A stretch of 64,000 bases of DNA from the NCBI RefSeq assembly GCF_019511345.1, contig NZ_JAEUAK010000010.1:124001-188000 (forward strand). Reading direction: 5' to 3'. A program made the position numbers and the translations under genes. The notes under the pieces were generated by a model that was not told the origin of the DNA, searched no databases, and worked only from the letters and a program-made list of their open reading frames with translations. Positions 18,901 to 26,729 of this stretch are shown here, one piece after another. Position 1 is the first letter of the stretch; each line of letters opens with the position of its first letter. This stretch comes from Rhizobium mesosinicum. Lineage in GTDB: Bacteria > Pseudomonadota > Alphaproteobacteria > Rhizobiales > Rhizobiaceae.

Positions 18901-19126
18901 GGTCGATCGTCTGCGGCGAAGCGCCGTCGAATGTCGTGCGCACGGTCACGACCGGCCGGTCGACATCGGGCAGCTCGCGCACTTCGACGCCCACATAGGC
19001 CGCAAGGCCGGCCACCACCATCAGCGTGTTGAAGACCAGCGCCAGGATCGGCCGGCGCACGAAAAGCGCGGTGAAGGTCGCCTTGCTTGATTCCGGCTTG
19101 CCGGGGTGGATCTCGGCCACGCTCAT
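15971..19126 (-). CDS. RND efflux permease (HAE1 family)
   Basis: The 1051-aa inner-membrane pump subunit has the normal length and layout of the RND superfamily: a first TM helix (ALVFNTLMVVAGLAAYVG), two large periplasmic loops, and TM clusters near residues 340-540 and 870-1030. The proton-relay Asp pair is visible in GLVVDDAIVVLENIVRR near residue 405, and the C-terminal half has KNGILIVEFANQLRDRGE. It uses the proton gradient to export toxic compounds. Its ATG overlaps the stop of the adaptor gene by four bases, so the two are translationally coupled. No TolC-type outer membrane gene is adjacent, so a shared channel elsewhere is likely. Confidence 0.95.
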   Translation of the reverse strand: MSVAEIHPGKPESSKATFTALFVRRPILALVFNTLMVVAGLAAYVGVEVRELPDVDRPVVTVRTTFDGASPQTIDQELTKVIEGAVARVSGLKSISSTSQFGQSRVTLEFSDSIDLAVAANDVRDAIGRIAQNLPDEADAPQIVKADSDSSAIMRLAVTSDTLNMDDLTLLVENEVVDRLASVDGVADVEEYGDQEKVFRVDVDQSALASRGLTVGDLTKALDNAALDVPAGSLKSMMQDIVVRATANLQTPEDFQNVILQHNVRLGDVATVTLGPRDGETALRSNGKPGIGLGIIRQAQSNTLNISTGIHAAVDQLSKTLPKGTTIAITSDDAVFIEGAIHEVVLALLLSAVIVTVVIYLFLRDWRATLIPSVSMPVALIGTLAAIYMVGFSINILTLLAIVLATGLVVDDAIVVLENIVRRRSEGMGPRAAAVLGTREVFFAVIATTATLAAVFIPLSFLPGQVGGLFREFGFVLAFSVGLSSIVALTLCPMLASRMLTKPMIEDHGLLGRFGEAFAGLYKSGLHACLNAPVVVIVFSLIFGAAAVVAFGTVKSELTPEEDRAMVMMRLTTPQGSSLEYTRDKLQLVEEYLQPLVDSGDIRNIFSISGQGGASNSGFMVLTLAPWGERDRTQAEIVRNINQAASKVPALRGNAISSNSLRIRGAGSGLQMALIGNDHEALTAAAAKLVQQLDASGQYDTPRLTNEPSQAQVSVAIDRERASDLGIDITGLSTAIQSLLEGRSVVDVFVNGESYPVLLTSTMRPIDDPTDLENVFLKTGDGKIVPMSVIASLKEGSVAPQLNREQQLASVAITAGLKDGMSLGDAVKNVTQMAAPLLPAGARLLPLAEAATLEENSSGMALTFGFAIVIIFLVLAAQFESVLSSLIIMSTVPLGLACAVFALVITGSSLNIYSQIGLVLLVGVMAKNGILIVEFANQLRDRGEDVRSSIEKACALRLRPVMMTMIATILGGVPLVFAHGAGAEARVALGWVIVGGLGFATLVTLFITPVAYLLIARFAKPHAHEEARLHEEMTQATRPKPGPEKQLQAAE

Positions 19127-20310
19127 TGGGAGGCGACTTTCTCGTCGGAGGCGACATTGGTCGCCACACGCACAGCGCCATTCTCGCGCACGCGCTGCAG
19201 GCCCTGGGTGACGATCTGATCGCCATCCTTCAAGTCGGCTTTGACCAGGACATAGTCCGGATTGCGCTGCACGACCGTGACCCGCACCTTGTGCGACTTG
19301 TCGTCAGTCACCTGCCAGACAAAGGAACCCATAGCATCCCACTGCACGGAGAGCGGGTTGACGGCCGGATATTTGTCGCCGGCAAACTTCATGCTGACCG
19401 CGAAAGACATGCCGGCACGCAGCTCGTCCGAGCTGTTGCCGATGCGGGCGCGCAGTCGCAGCGTCCGGCTTGCCGGATCGATGCGGTTGTCGACCGCCTC
19501 CAGAACACCTGAAAAGACCTTGCCCGGCCGCGCCACAGACGTCGCCTCGACCGCCTGACCGACGGAAACCGTATTGGCGAAACGCTCCGGCACCCAATAG
19601 TCGACGAGGACTTCCGTGCGGTCGTCGAGCGTCACGATCGGCGTCGAGGTCGTGACATTGTCGCCGATATTGACGGGCACGATACCGACGATGCCATCGA
19701 TGGGCGCCACGATATTGCGGCGCTGGAGATTGAGCTCGGCGGCCTGCAGCTGCAGCCGCGCATTCTGCTCGGCGATTTCGGAATCGAAGACATCCATGCG
19801 CGATACGCTGGACTTGATGTTGTGGTAGAGGCTGGATTTCTCGATCGCGCTGTTCAGCGCCACCTGCGCCTGCCCCTGGGCAATCACCTGCTCCTCGCTG
19901 TCGAGCTTGGCGAGAACCTGACCCTGCTTGACCATATCGCCTGATTTGATGAGGATTTCGCGGATAGTGCCCGTCGCTTGCGGCGTGACCGCAACGGAGC
20001 GGATCGCGTCGCCTGTTCCGATCGCGTTCAGCCGGTCGTTGACGACGCCCTGTACCACGGCCTGGGTGACGACGAGAACGGCAGCATTGCGTTCACCGCC
20101 GCTCCGGCGGCCCTGCCCTTGCCCACCACCCTGCGCCTGCGCGCCGGCATCGGCTGCTTCCTCGCCCCTGGGTGTGGCCATGGGGACGAGATTATCAGGA
20201 ATACCGGCATTGCGCATCGTCTCGCCGGCGCCGGGCACAAAGTATGCCCACGCGGCAAAGCCAGCGATTATGACGACAATGCAAAGTATGAATTGCTTCC
20301 AAAAGGGCAT
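19123..20310 (-). CDS. RND efflux periplasmic adaptor (membrane fusion protein)
   Basis: The 395-aa protein has an N-terminal membrane anchor (FILCIVVIIAGFAAWAYF), a short Gln/Gly-rich linker near residue 60, then the MFP core. The core holds a lipoyl-like half GTIREILIKSGDMVKQGQVLAKLD near 130, a helical hairpin, the second lipoyl half RRNIVAPIDGIVGIVPVNIG near 200, and beta-barrel/MP domains. It bridges the pump to an outer-membrane channel. It is the first gene of the two-gene operon; the start ATG has GGAG about 8 nt upstream. Two inverted repeats in the upstream region may be operators. Confidence 0.93.
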   Translation of the reverse strand: MPFWKQFILCIVVIIAGFAAWAYFVPGAGETMRNAGIPDNLVPMATPRGEEAADAGAQAQGGGQGQGRRSGGERNAAVLVVTQAVVQGVVNDRLNAIGTGDAIRSVAVTPQATGTIREILIKSGDMVKQGQVLAKLDSEEQVIAQGQAQVALNSAIEKSSLYHNIKSSVSRMDVFDSEIAEQNARLQLQAAELNLQRRNIVAPIDGIVGIVPVNIGDNVTTSTPIVTLDDRTEVLVDYWVPERFANTVSVGQAVEATSVARPGKVFSGVLEAVDNRIDPASRTLRLRARIGNSSDELRAGMSFAVSMKFAGDKYPAVNPLSVQWDAMGSFVWQVTDDKSHKVRVTVVQRNPDYVLVKADLKDGDQIVTQGLQRVRENGAVRVATNVASDEKVASQ

Positions 20311-20382
20311 TCACGTCTCCGGAGGGACTCAAGGTTAGGTCCGGGGTCGGTCGAAAGAGGCGTGCGGGTAACAAGGCCGCCT

Positions 20383-20401
20383 GGTGCGACAATATCGCAC
20401 C
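20383..20401. promoter_or_regulatory. Perfect inverted repeat upstream of the RND operon
   Basis: GGTGCGA-caata-TCGCACC, 7-bp arms with 5-bp spacer, about 75 bp before the adaptor start codon. It could be a dimeric repressor operator or a small hairpin in the leader. Confidence 0.4.
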
Positions 20402-20434
20402 TTCCCCCGGACGGCAGCAAGCATAACCACCCGT

Positions 20435-20452
20435 CATTACGGATTTGTAATG
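20435..20452. promoter_or_regulatory. Second inverted repeat upstream of the RND operon
   Basis: CATTAC-ggattt-GTAATG, 6-bp arms with 6-bp spacer, 34 bp from the first repeat. AT-rich dyads like this are often TetR- or MarR-type sites; neither regulator is encoded nearby. Confidence 0.35.
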
Positions 20453-20587
20453 TCAGCAGATTTTGAAAATAACCCGTCCGGTCACTTTTACTTGAGCGAA
20501 GCTAAATCAGTTTCGCAAACGGGCGCAGCAGCTTTGCGTCCGAACTGCACAAGAAAAGACTTTCTATGTTCGACGAACCGGACATGC

Positions 20588-21442
20588 CTATATCCGTCGC
20601 TCCCGCCGCCATGTTCCGGGCGAGACTCCATTGACTGCAGTGAAGACGCGCGTGAGATGGCTCTGGTCGGCAAAACCGCAGGCAACCGCGATCTCGGCGA
20701 TGGATGCCGTGCCGAGCAGCATCTGCCGCGCCTTTTCCGCCCGATATTCCATGAGCCAGCGATGCGGCGTGCGGCCGGTCGATTTCTTGAAGGCACGGAT
20801 GAAGTAGCTGGTCGAAAGCCCGCATTGCGCTGCCACATCAGATATCGTCGCCTCACGCGCCGTCAGCGCGGCAAGAAACGCCGTCGCCATGTTGAGCTGG
20901 CGGCCCGAAAGCCCGCCGCTGCGCTCTGCAGGCAGATTGACCTTGCCGTAACGCGTCACCAGGTGCGCCTGCAGCGCCAGGAGAACGTGATCGATAAAGA
21001 GCGCGCTCGCATGCGCCGGCTGACTGAGCGCCGGCAGAAGCGCCATGGCGAGCCCCTGCACGACGGGGTCGAGCTGCCCCTGTCCGCAATCGAGCCCGTT
21101 AAAGCCAGACCGCCCTGCCTCGTAGCTGAAATCGGAAAGCCCCTGCCGGGATATGTTGAAGCGCACATTGTCGAAGGGGGAGCGATGATGGCAGCGCCAT
21201 TCCTCCCCGAGATCGGTGATCGCCAGCGCGCCTGCCGGATGGCCGCCGTTGTGGACGAGCTTGCCTCCGCGCCAGAGGCGATGATTGTCAAAAGGTTTCA
21301 GCTGGGCGATGACGCTGAAAGCCTCCGCCTGGGGAATCGGCCCGCTTTCGTCATGATCGGCGTTGTTGCTGCGCATCCGCACAATCGAGACCGCACCGGC
21401 TTGAAGCAATGAAATCTGTGGCCGAGACGCCAATTCAATCAC
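20588..21442 (-). CDS. AraC-family transcriptional regulator
   Basis: About 284 aa. The C-terminal double HTH is clear (ISDVAAQCGLSTSYFIRAFKKSTGRTPH near residue 205, then IAEIAVACGFADQSHLTRVF near 255). The N-terminal half contains RMRSNNADHDESGPIP and LWRGGKLVHNGG and is not a standard cupin by eye. The start is uncertain: GTG 21442 gives a normal length and has a purine-rich GGAAACAG before it, while an ATG at 21547 would add 35 residues. It lies upstream of the RND operon on the same strand, 277 bp away, which makes the pump a plausible target. It follows the PhnB-like gene by about 120 bp. Confidence 0.8.
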   Translation of the reverse strand: MIELASRPQISLLQAGAVSIVRMRSNNADHDESGPIPQAEAFSVIAQLKPFDNHRLWRGGKLVHNGGHPAGALAITDLGEEWRCHHRSPFDNVRFNISRQGLSDFSYEAGRSGFNGLDCGQGQLDPVVQGLAMALLPALSQPAHASALFIDHVLLALQAHLVTRYGKVNLPAERSGGLSGRQLNMATAFLAALTAREATISDVAAQCGLSTSYFIRAFKKSTGRTPHRWLMEYRAEKARQMLLGTASIAEIAVACGFADQSHLTRVFTAVNGVSPGTWRRERRI

Positions 21443-21560
21443 CTGTTTCCAACTGCCTCCCGTTGCCGTAATCGCATTATTCGCCCGCGAAATCCAGCAA
21501 AGGAAATCGAAACGGCGGCCTCTTTCCAAAGCCGCCGCCACTCGCATTGCTACCCAAATG

Positions 21561-22043
21561 TCAGGTCGCTTGCTGAAACGCTTTTTCCAGCACGGAGACG
21601 TCAATCTTTACCATCTGCAGCATAGCCTCCGTCATCTTCTTGGCATTGCCCTTGCGCCGACCGCTCATCATCTCGGCCAGCGCCTTCGGCACGATCTGCC
21701 AGGAAAGACCCCAGCGGTCCCTAAGCCAGCCGCAATGTTCGGCCGTCCCGCCATTGGCAAGAAAACCATCCCATATGCGGTCGAGTTCCGCCTGATCTTC
21801 GCAAACGACCTGCACGGAGAAGGCATGGTTGAACGGTTCGAACGGCCCGGCCTGCATGGCGATGTAATTCTGGCCGCCGAGCGTGAATTCCACGATCTCG
21901 ACACTGCCGGGAGGGCCGCTCGGGGTTTCCGACGGCACGATGGTGGTCTCGCCGATCGAGGAATTAGGTACCAGCGAGACATAGAATTCGACTGCTTCGC
22001 GGGCGCTTTCGGCAAACCAGAGAAACGAAATGACCTTGATCAT
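21561..22043 (-). CDS. VOC-fold PhnB-like protein
   Basis: The 160-aa protein matches the PhnB-like / 3-demethylubiquinone methyltransferase-like group of the VOC superfamily. It begins ISFLWFAESAREAVEFYVSL and contains NYIAMQAGP, PFNHAFSVQVVCEDQAELD and CGWLRDRWGLSWQIVPKAL. Family members have a beta-alpha-beta-beta-beta dimer fold; most have no proven function. The start has AAGGAGGACAGTTC before the ATG, an excellent ribosome-binding site. It lies upstream of the AraC gene on the same strand and may be co-transcribed with it. Confidence 0.82.
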   Translation of the reverse strand: MIKVISFLWFAESAREAVEFYVSLVPNSSIGETTIVPSETPSGPPGSVEIVEFTLGGQNYIAMQAGPFEPFNHAFSVQVVCEDQAELDRIWDGFLANGGTAEHCGWLRDRWGLSWQIVPKALAEMMSGRRKGNAKKMTEAMLQMVKIDVSVLEKAFQQAT

Positions 22044-22354
22044 GAACTGTCCTCCTTGAGCTGTCAGTCACTATGACCCCAGGGCGCGCGAGCCCCGCCC
22101 ATTCCGACACGGCAGCACAAATTTTCTCGAATGCCTTTTTCGAGGTTCCCGACGCCTCTGCAGCCGAGAGCAATTTTCGACAAAAGAGGGTCAGAACCGA
22201 CAATCGGATTTGGCTTTTGCCAAGTAGGTTCGCCGTCAATTCGCAGCCTCGCTCCTGCGGGAACGCGACGCTGGCCGATGCCCGTCGACTTCCTGTAGCG
22301 GCGACCCGGTAGCCCGTTTCTTGCCGCAAGGCCTCATGACCAGGGAGAACGATA
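22044..22354. other. Intergenic region between divergent PhnB-like and YcaC-like genes
   Basis: A 311-bp gap with no convincing ORF. It must hold the promoters of both divergent genes. A small dyad TTGGC-tttt-GCCAA is at 22210-22223 and could be an operator. The right end has AGGGAGAACGATA before the ATG at 22355. Confidence 0.5.
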
Positions 22355-23044
22355 ATGTCCAGATATCTTGAAGTCCTCACACCCCAGAACAGCCAGCTGA
22401 TCTTCATCGACCAGCAGCCGCAGATGGCATTCGGCGTCCAGTCCATCGACCGTCAGACCTTGAAGAACAATGTCGTCGGCCTCGCCAAGGCCGCCAAGAC
22501 CTTCAAGGTCCCGACCACGATCACCACGGTCGAAACCGAAGCCTTTTCCGGCAATACCTATCCGGAACTGCTGGCAGTCTTCCCCGAAAATACGATTCTC
22601 GAGCGCTCCTCGATGAACTCCTGGGATGACCAGAACGTTCGCGACGCGCTGGCGAAGAATGCTGCAAACGGCCGCAAGAAGGTCGTCGTGTCAGGCCTCT
22701 GGACCGAGGTCTGCAACACCACCTTCGCGCTTTCCTGCATGCATGACACCGACTACGAGATCTACATGGTCGCCGATGCCTCGGGCGGCACGTCGGCCGA
22801 TGCGCATAAATACGCCATGGACCGCATGGTCCAGGCCGGCTGCGTACCGGTGACATGGCAGCAGGTTCTGCTGGAATGGCAGCGCGACTGGGCGCGTCGC
22901 GAAACCTATGATGCCGTCACCACCATAGTGAAGGAGCATTCCGGTGCCTACGGCATGGGCGTCGATTATGCCTACACCCACGTCCACAAGGCGCCCGAGC
23001 GCGTCACGCATGGCGAACGCATCGGCCCGAACCCAGCGAAGTAA
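22355..23044 (+). CDS. Isochorismatase-like cysteine hydrolase (YcaC type)
   Basis: The 229-aa protein has the catalytic triad pattern of the isochorismatase-like family: Asp in LIFIDQQPQMAFG near residue 20, a Lys in NGRKKVVVSGLW near 110 and Cys in TEVCNTTFALSC near 119. It is longest in similarity to YcaC, an octameric hydrolase of unknown substrate. GGGAG lies about 8 nt upstream of the ATG. It is the first gene of a same-strand block running to 28317. Confidence 0.88.
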   Translation: MSRYLEVLTPQNSQLIFIDQQPQMAFGVQSIDRQTLKNNVVGLAKAAKTFKVPTTITTVETEAFSGNTYPELLAVFPENTILERSSMNSWDDQNVRDALAKNAANGRKKVVVSGLWTEVCNTTFALSCMHDTDYEIYMVADASGGTSADAHKYAMDRMVQAGCVPVTWQQVLLEWQRDWARRETYDAVTTIVKEHSGAYGMGVDYAYTHVHKAPERVTHGERIGPNPAK

Positions 23045-23114
23045 GCTCTCTCGGTGGAAGCGGCTTCGTTGCCGCTTCCACGTATCTGCGTGCCGAAATG
23101 AATCGAGCCCCCAA

Positions 23115-23384
23115 ATGAAAATCTATCTCCTCTCCCTCGGCGCCGGCCTTCTCGTCGGCATTGTCTACAGTCTGCTGAACGTCCGCTCGCCGGCCCCGCC
23201 TGTCGTTGCACTTGTCGGCCTGCTCGGCATTCTGGTCGGCGAGCAGGTCATTCCATTCGCGAAGACCTTGATCAACAAGGAGCCTGCGGCCGTCTCCTGG
23301 CTGAACCAGATCAAGCCGCATATGTTCGGCCACCTGCCGAAAGGCAGCGCACCTTCCGACGCAAAACCTTCCGACAAGGTCTGA
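23115..23384 (+). CDS. XapX-domain small membrane protein
   Basis: The 89-aa protein has two membrane helices (YLLSLGAGLLVGIVYSLL and VVALVGLLGILVGEQVIP) linked by NVRSPAPP, the hallmark of the XapX/DUF1427 family, then a soluble tail with Lys/Pro/Ser. The function is unknown. It is often found beside YcaC-like hydrolases and amidohydrolases, as here (from general recollection). ATG 23115 is 70 bp past the hydrolase; the next gene starts 28 bp downstream. Confidence 0.85.
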   Translation: MKIYLLSLGAGLLVGIVYSLLNVRSPAPPVVALVGLLGILVGEQVIPFAKTLINKEPAAVSWLNQIKPHMFGHLPKGSAPSDAKPSDKV

Positions 23385-23412
23385 TACCCGCTCTCGCTCG
23401 AGGACGAAGATT

Positions 23413-25299
23413 ATGGAAAATGCGACCGCCGACCTCATCCTGCACCACGGCCTGATCACGACGCTCGACCGCGCCAATCCGACAGCCAGCGCCGTCGCCG
23501 TCAAAGACGGCAGGTTCCTCGCCGTCGGCCACGACGCCGAAGTCATGGCGCTCAAGGGCCCGAATACGAAAGTTGTCGACCTCAAGGGCAAGCGCGTTCT
23601 TCCCGGTCTGATCGACAACCACACGCACGTCGTCCGTGGCGGCCTGAACTTCAACATGGAGCTGCGCTGGGATGGTGTTCGCTCGCTGGCCGACGCCATG
23701 GACATGCTGAAGCGACAAGTGGCGATCACACCCGCGCCGCAATGGGTGCGAATCGTCGGCGGTTTCACCGAACATCAGTTCGCTGAGAAGCGCTTGCCGA
23801 CCATCGACGAAATCAACGCGGTCGCGCCCGATACCCCGGTATTCATCCTGCATCTCTATGACCGCGCCCTTCTGAATGGCGCAGCACTTCGTGCCGTCGG
23901 TTATACCAAGGACACGCCGAACCCACCCGGCGGCGAGATCACCCGCGATGCCAACGGCAACCCGAGCGGCCTGCTGCTCGCCAAGCCCAATGCCGGCATC
24001 CTCTATTCGACGCTATCAAAGGGGCCGAGACTGCCCTTCGACTATCAGGTCAATTCCACCCGCCATTTCATGCGCGAATTGAACCGCCTCGGCGTCACAG
24101 GCGTCATCGATGCCGGCGGCGGATTCCAGAATTACCCTGACGATTACGCCGTCATCCAGAAGCTTGCCGATGACGGCCAGATGACCGTGCGTCTCGCCTA
24201 TAATCTCTTCACCCAGAAGCCGAAGCAGGAGAAGGAAGACTTCCTGAACTGGACCGCCTCAGTGAAATACAAGCAGGGTAACGACTATTTCCGCCACAAC
24301 GGCGCGGGCGAAATGCTGGTTTTCTCGGCTGCCGATTTCGAGGACTTCCGCCAGCCGCGTCCCGACATGCCGCCGGAAATGGAAGGCGAGCTGGAAGAGG
24401 TCGTGCGCGTGCTTGCGCAAAACCGCTGGCCCTGGCGCCTGCACGCCACCTATGACGAGACGATCAGCCGCGCGCTCGATGTCTTCGAAAAGGTCAATCA
24501 GGATATCCCGCTCGAAGGCCTCAACTGGTTCTTCGACCATGCGGAGACGATTTCCGAACGGTCGATCGACCGTATCGCAGCTCTCGGCGGCGGCATCGCC
24601 GTGCAGCACCGCATGGCCTATCAGGGCGAATATTTCGTCGAGCGTTATGGCATGGGTGCTGCCGAAGCCACCCCGCCCGTCGCCCGCATGCTGGAAAAGG
24701 GCGTCAAGGTTTCCGCCGGCACCGATGCCACCCGCGTCGCCTCCTATAACCCCTGGGTCTCCCTTTCCTGGATGATTACGGGCCGCACCGTCGGTGGCAT
24801 GGCGATCTATCCGCGCCGCAACTGCCTCGACCGCGAGACGGCGCTGCGCATGTGGACGGAGAATGTCACCTGGTTTTCCAACGAAGAAGGCAAGAAGGGC
24901 CGCATCGAAAAAGGCCAGTTCGCTGATCTGATCGTGCCGGACAAGGATTTCTTCGCCTGTGCCGAAGAGGAGATTTCCTTCCTCACGTCGGAGCTGACCA
25001 TGGTCGGCGGCAAGATAGTCTATGGATCAGGCAACTTTGCCAGCCTCGACGAGAGCGGTATCCCGCCCGCCATGCCCGACTGGTCGCCGGTGCGCAGCTT
25101 CAAGGGTTATGCCGCCTGGGGCGAACCTGAAGGCGCCGGCAAGAACTCGCTGCATCGCCGCCTGATTGCTTCCTGCGGATGCGCCAACGATTGCAATGTC
25201 CATGGCCATGCCCATGCCGATGCCTGGGGCTCGAAAGCGCCTGTTTCCGACCTCAAGAGCTTCTGGGGCGCAATCGGCTGCGCCTGCTGGGCCGTTTGA
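23413..25299 (+). CDS. Amidohydrolase (YtcJ/Amidohydro_3 type) with Cys/His-rich tail
   Basis: The 628-aa protein is a metal-dependent amidohydrolase. The beta-sandwich N-terminus ADLILHHGLITTLD leads to the first metal motif LIDNHTHVVRGG near residue 70. Further ligands are plausible in LHATYDET near 345, FDHAETISE near 378 and AGTDATRVASYNPW near 438. The final ~55 residues go beyond the YtcJ-like core and carry CGCANDC, NVHGHAHADAW and CAC four residues from the end. These may bind a second metal or be redox active; that is inference. The natural substrate is unknown. It sits between XapX and DoxX in the block. Confidence 0.85.
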   Translation: MENATADLILHHGLITTLDRANPTASAVAVKDGRFLAVGHDAEVMALKGPNTKVVDLKGKRVLPGLIDNHTHVVRGGLNFNMELRWDGVRSLADAMDMLKRQVAITPAPQWVRIVGGFTEHQFAEKRLPTIDEINAVAPDTPVFILHLYDRALLNGAALRAVGYTKDTPNPPGGEITRDANGNPSGLLLAKPNAGILYSTLSKGPRLPFDYQVNSTRHFMRELNRLGVTGVIDAGGGFQNYPDDYAVIQKLADDGQMTVRLAYNLFTQKPKQEKEDFLNWTASVKYKQGNDYFRHNGAGEMLVFSAADFEDFRQPRPDMPPEMEGELEEVVRVLAQNRWPWRLHATYDETISRALDVFEKVNQDIPLEGLNWFFDHAETISERSIDRIAALGGGIAVQHRMAYQGEYFVERYGMGAAEATPPVARMLEKGVKVSAGTDATRVASYNPWVSLSWMITGRTVGGMAIYPRRNCLDRETALRMWTENVTWFSNEEGKKGRIEKGQFADLIVPDKDFFACAEEEISFLTSELTMVGGKIVYGSGNFASLDESGIPPAMPDWSPVRSFKGYAAWGEPEGAGKNSLHRRLIASCGCANDCNVHGHAHADAWGSKAPVSDLKSFWGAIGCACWAV

Positions 25300-25309
25300 G
25301 GATCAGGCC

Positions 25310-25738
25310 ATGCATGGAATCAGTATCAGGCTCGCCGCCCTCGCCCGACCGCTCTTCGGCGCGTCATGGATGCGCTTCATCGCCTATCTCGGTCTCTGCG
25401 CCGCCTATCTGCAGGGCGGGCTCAACAAACTCACTGATTTTGCGGGCGCGATTGCCGAAATGACCCATTTCGGTCTGTCTCCCGCGCCGGTCTTTGCCGG
25501 GATCGTCATCGCCCTCGAGCTTGCCGCCTCGGTGATGATTCTCTTGGGTTTCCTGCGCTGGCTTGGCGCGCTCGCACTCGGCAGCTTCACACTGCTCGCG
25601 ACCTTCCTTGCCCTGCGTTTCTGGGAATTGCCGGCCGGAATGGAGCGCTTCATGGCCGCCAATTCCTTCTTCGAACATCTCGGCCTCGTCGGCGGCTTCC
25701 TGCTCGTCGCCTGGCTCGATCTCAAGAAAAAGGCATAG
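25310..25738 (+). CDS. DoxX-family membrane protein
   Basis: This 142-aa protein has four predicted membrane helices: FIAYLGLCAAYLQGGLNKL, AGIVIALELAASVMILLGF, LGALALGSFTLLATFLAL and LGLVGGFLLVAWLDL. The pattern with a conserved NKL after helix 1 is typical of DoxX/SURF4-like proteins, linked to quinone/thiosulfate redox or oxidative stress. ATG 25310 has GAGG 8 nt upstream and lies 10 bp after the amidohydrolase stop, which supports co-transcription. Confidence 0.85.
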   Translation: MHGISIRLAALARPLFGASWMRFIAYLGLCAAYLQGGLNKLTDFAGAIAEMTHFGLSPAPVFAGIVIALELAASVMILLGFLRWLGALALGSFTLLATFLALRFWELPAGMERFMAANSFFEHLGLVGGFLLVAWLDLKKKA

Positions 25739-25868
25739 GCAACCTACACCAAAGGATCGCTTACGCTGACAGCGGCAAAAATGTTTCCTGCCCCTGTCAA
25801 GACCGCGCTGCAAACCATTCGCCCTCCAGGGCGTAGAAGACCCCCAACCCCAGCACAGGACTAGTTCA

Positions 25869-26690
25869 ATGCCGACGATCACCACCAAAGACGGAACGAC
25901 CATTTACTATCAGGATTGGGGCAATGGCCAGCCGATCCTCTTCTCCCACGGCTGGCCGCTGTCCGGCGACGCCTGGGAAGTCCAGATGCTCTACTTTGCC
26001 CAGCAGGGTTACCGCGTCATCGCTCATGACCGCCGCGGCCATGGCCGGTCGTCGCAGCCTTGGAACGGCAACAATATGGACCAGTATGCCGATGACCTCG
26101 CCGAGCTCATCGAGAAGCTCGATCTGAAGAACCTCGTCATGATCGGCCATTCCACCGGCGGCGGCGAAGTCGCTCATTACATCGGCCGCCATGGTACCAG
26201 CCGCGTCGCCAAGGCCGTACTCGTCGGCGCCGTTCCGCCGCTGATGCTGAAAACGCCTGGAAATCCGGAGGGCACGCCGATCGAAGTTTTCGACGGCATC
26301 CGCAAGGGCACGGCAGGCGACCGTTCGCAATTCTTCCGCGACCTCACCATGCCCTTCTACGGCTTCAACCGTGATGGCGCCAAGATCAACGAAGGCCTGC
26401 GCGAAACCTTCTGGCTGATGGGCATGGCCGGCGGCATCAAGGGCCACTACGACTGCATCCATGAATTCTCCGAGGTCGATTACAGCGAAGACCTGAAGAA
26501 GATCGATATTCCCACTCTCCTCATCCATGGCGATGACGACCAGATCGTGCCGATCAAGGCAGCCGCCGAAAAGGGCATCAAGCTTCTGAAGAACGGCACG
26601 CTGAAGGTCTATCCGGGCGCCCCGCACGGTCTCGCCCAGACCGAAGCCGACAAGTTCAACGCCGACGTCCTCGCCTTCATCAAGGCCTAA
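25869..26690 (+). CDS. Alpha/beta hydrolase, non-heme chloroperoxidase type
   Basis: The 273-aa protein has the alpha/beta-hydrolase triad: nucleophile Ser in MIGHSTGGGE near residue 98, acid Asp in LIHGDDDQIVP near 222 and His in GAPHGLAQ near 252. The oxyanion region is FSHGWPLSGDAW near 28. It groups with cofactor-free haloperoxidases/arylesterases, which hydrolyse esters and make peracids. ATG 25869 has AGGAC nearby; the gap of 130 bp after DoxX may hold an internal promoter. Confidence 0.9.
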   Translation: MPTITTKDGTTIYYQDWGNGQPILFSHGWPLSGDAWEVQMLYFAQQGYRVIAHDRRGHGRSSQPWNGNNMDQYADDLAELIEKLDLKNLVMIGHSTGGGEVAHYIGRHGTSRVAKAVLVGAVPPLMLKTPGNPEGTPIEVFDGIRKGTAGDRSQFFRDLTMPFYGFNRDGAKINEGLRETFWLMGMAGGIKGHYDCIHEFSEVDYSEDLKKIDIPTLLIHGDDDQIVPIKAAAEKGIKLLKNGTLKVYPGAPHGLAQTEADKFNADVLAFIKA

Positions 26691-26729
26691 ACAACGAGAG
26701 CGGCCGGTCGGGCCCCAGGAGATCTTGCA

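Noticed and set aside
17546..19090. 514-codon plus-strand frame opposite the RND permease
   Set aside because: Antisense to conserved RND sequence with Arg/His/Asp-rich low-information composition and no domain.
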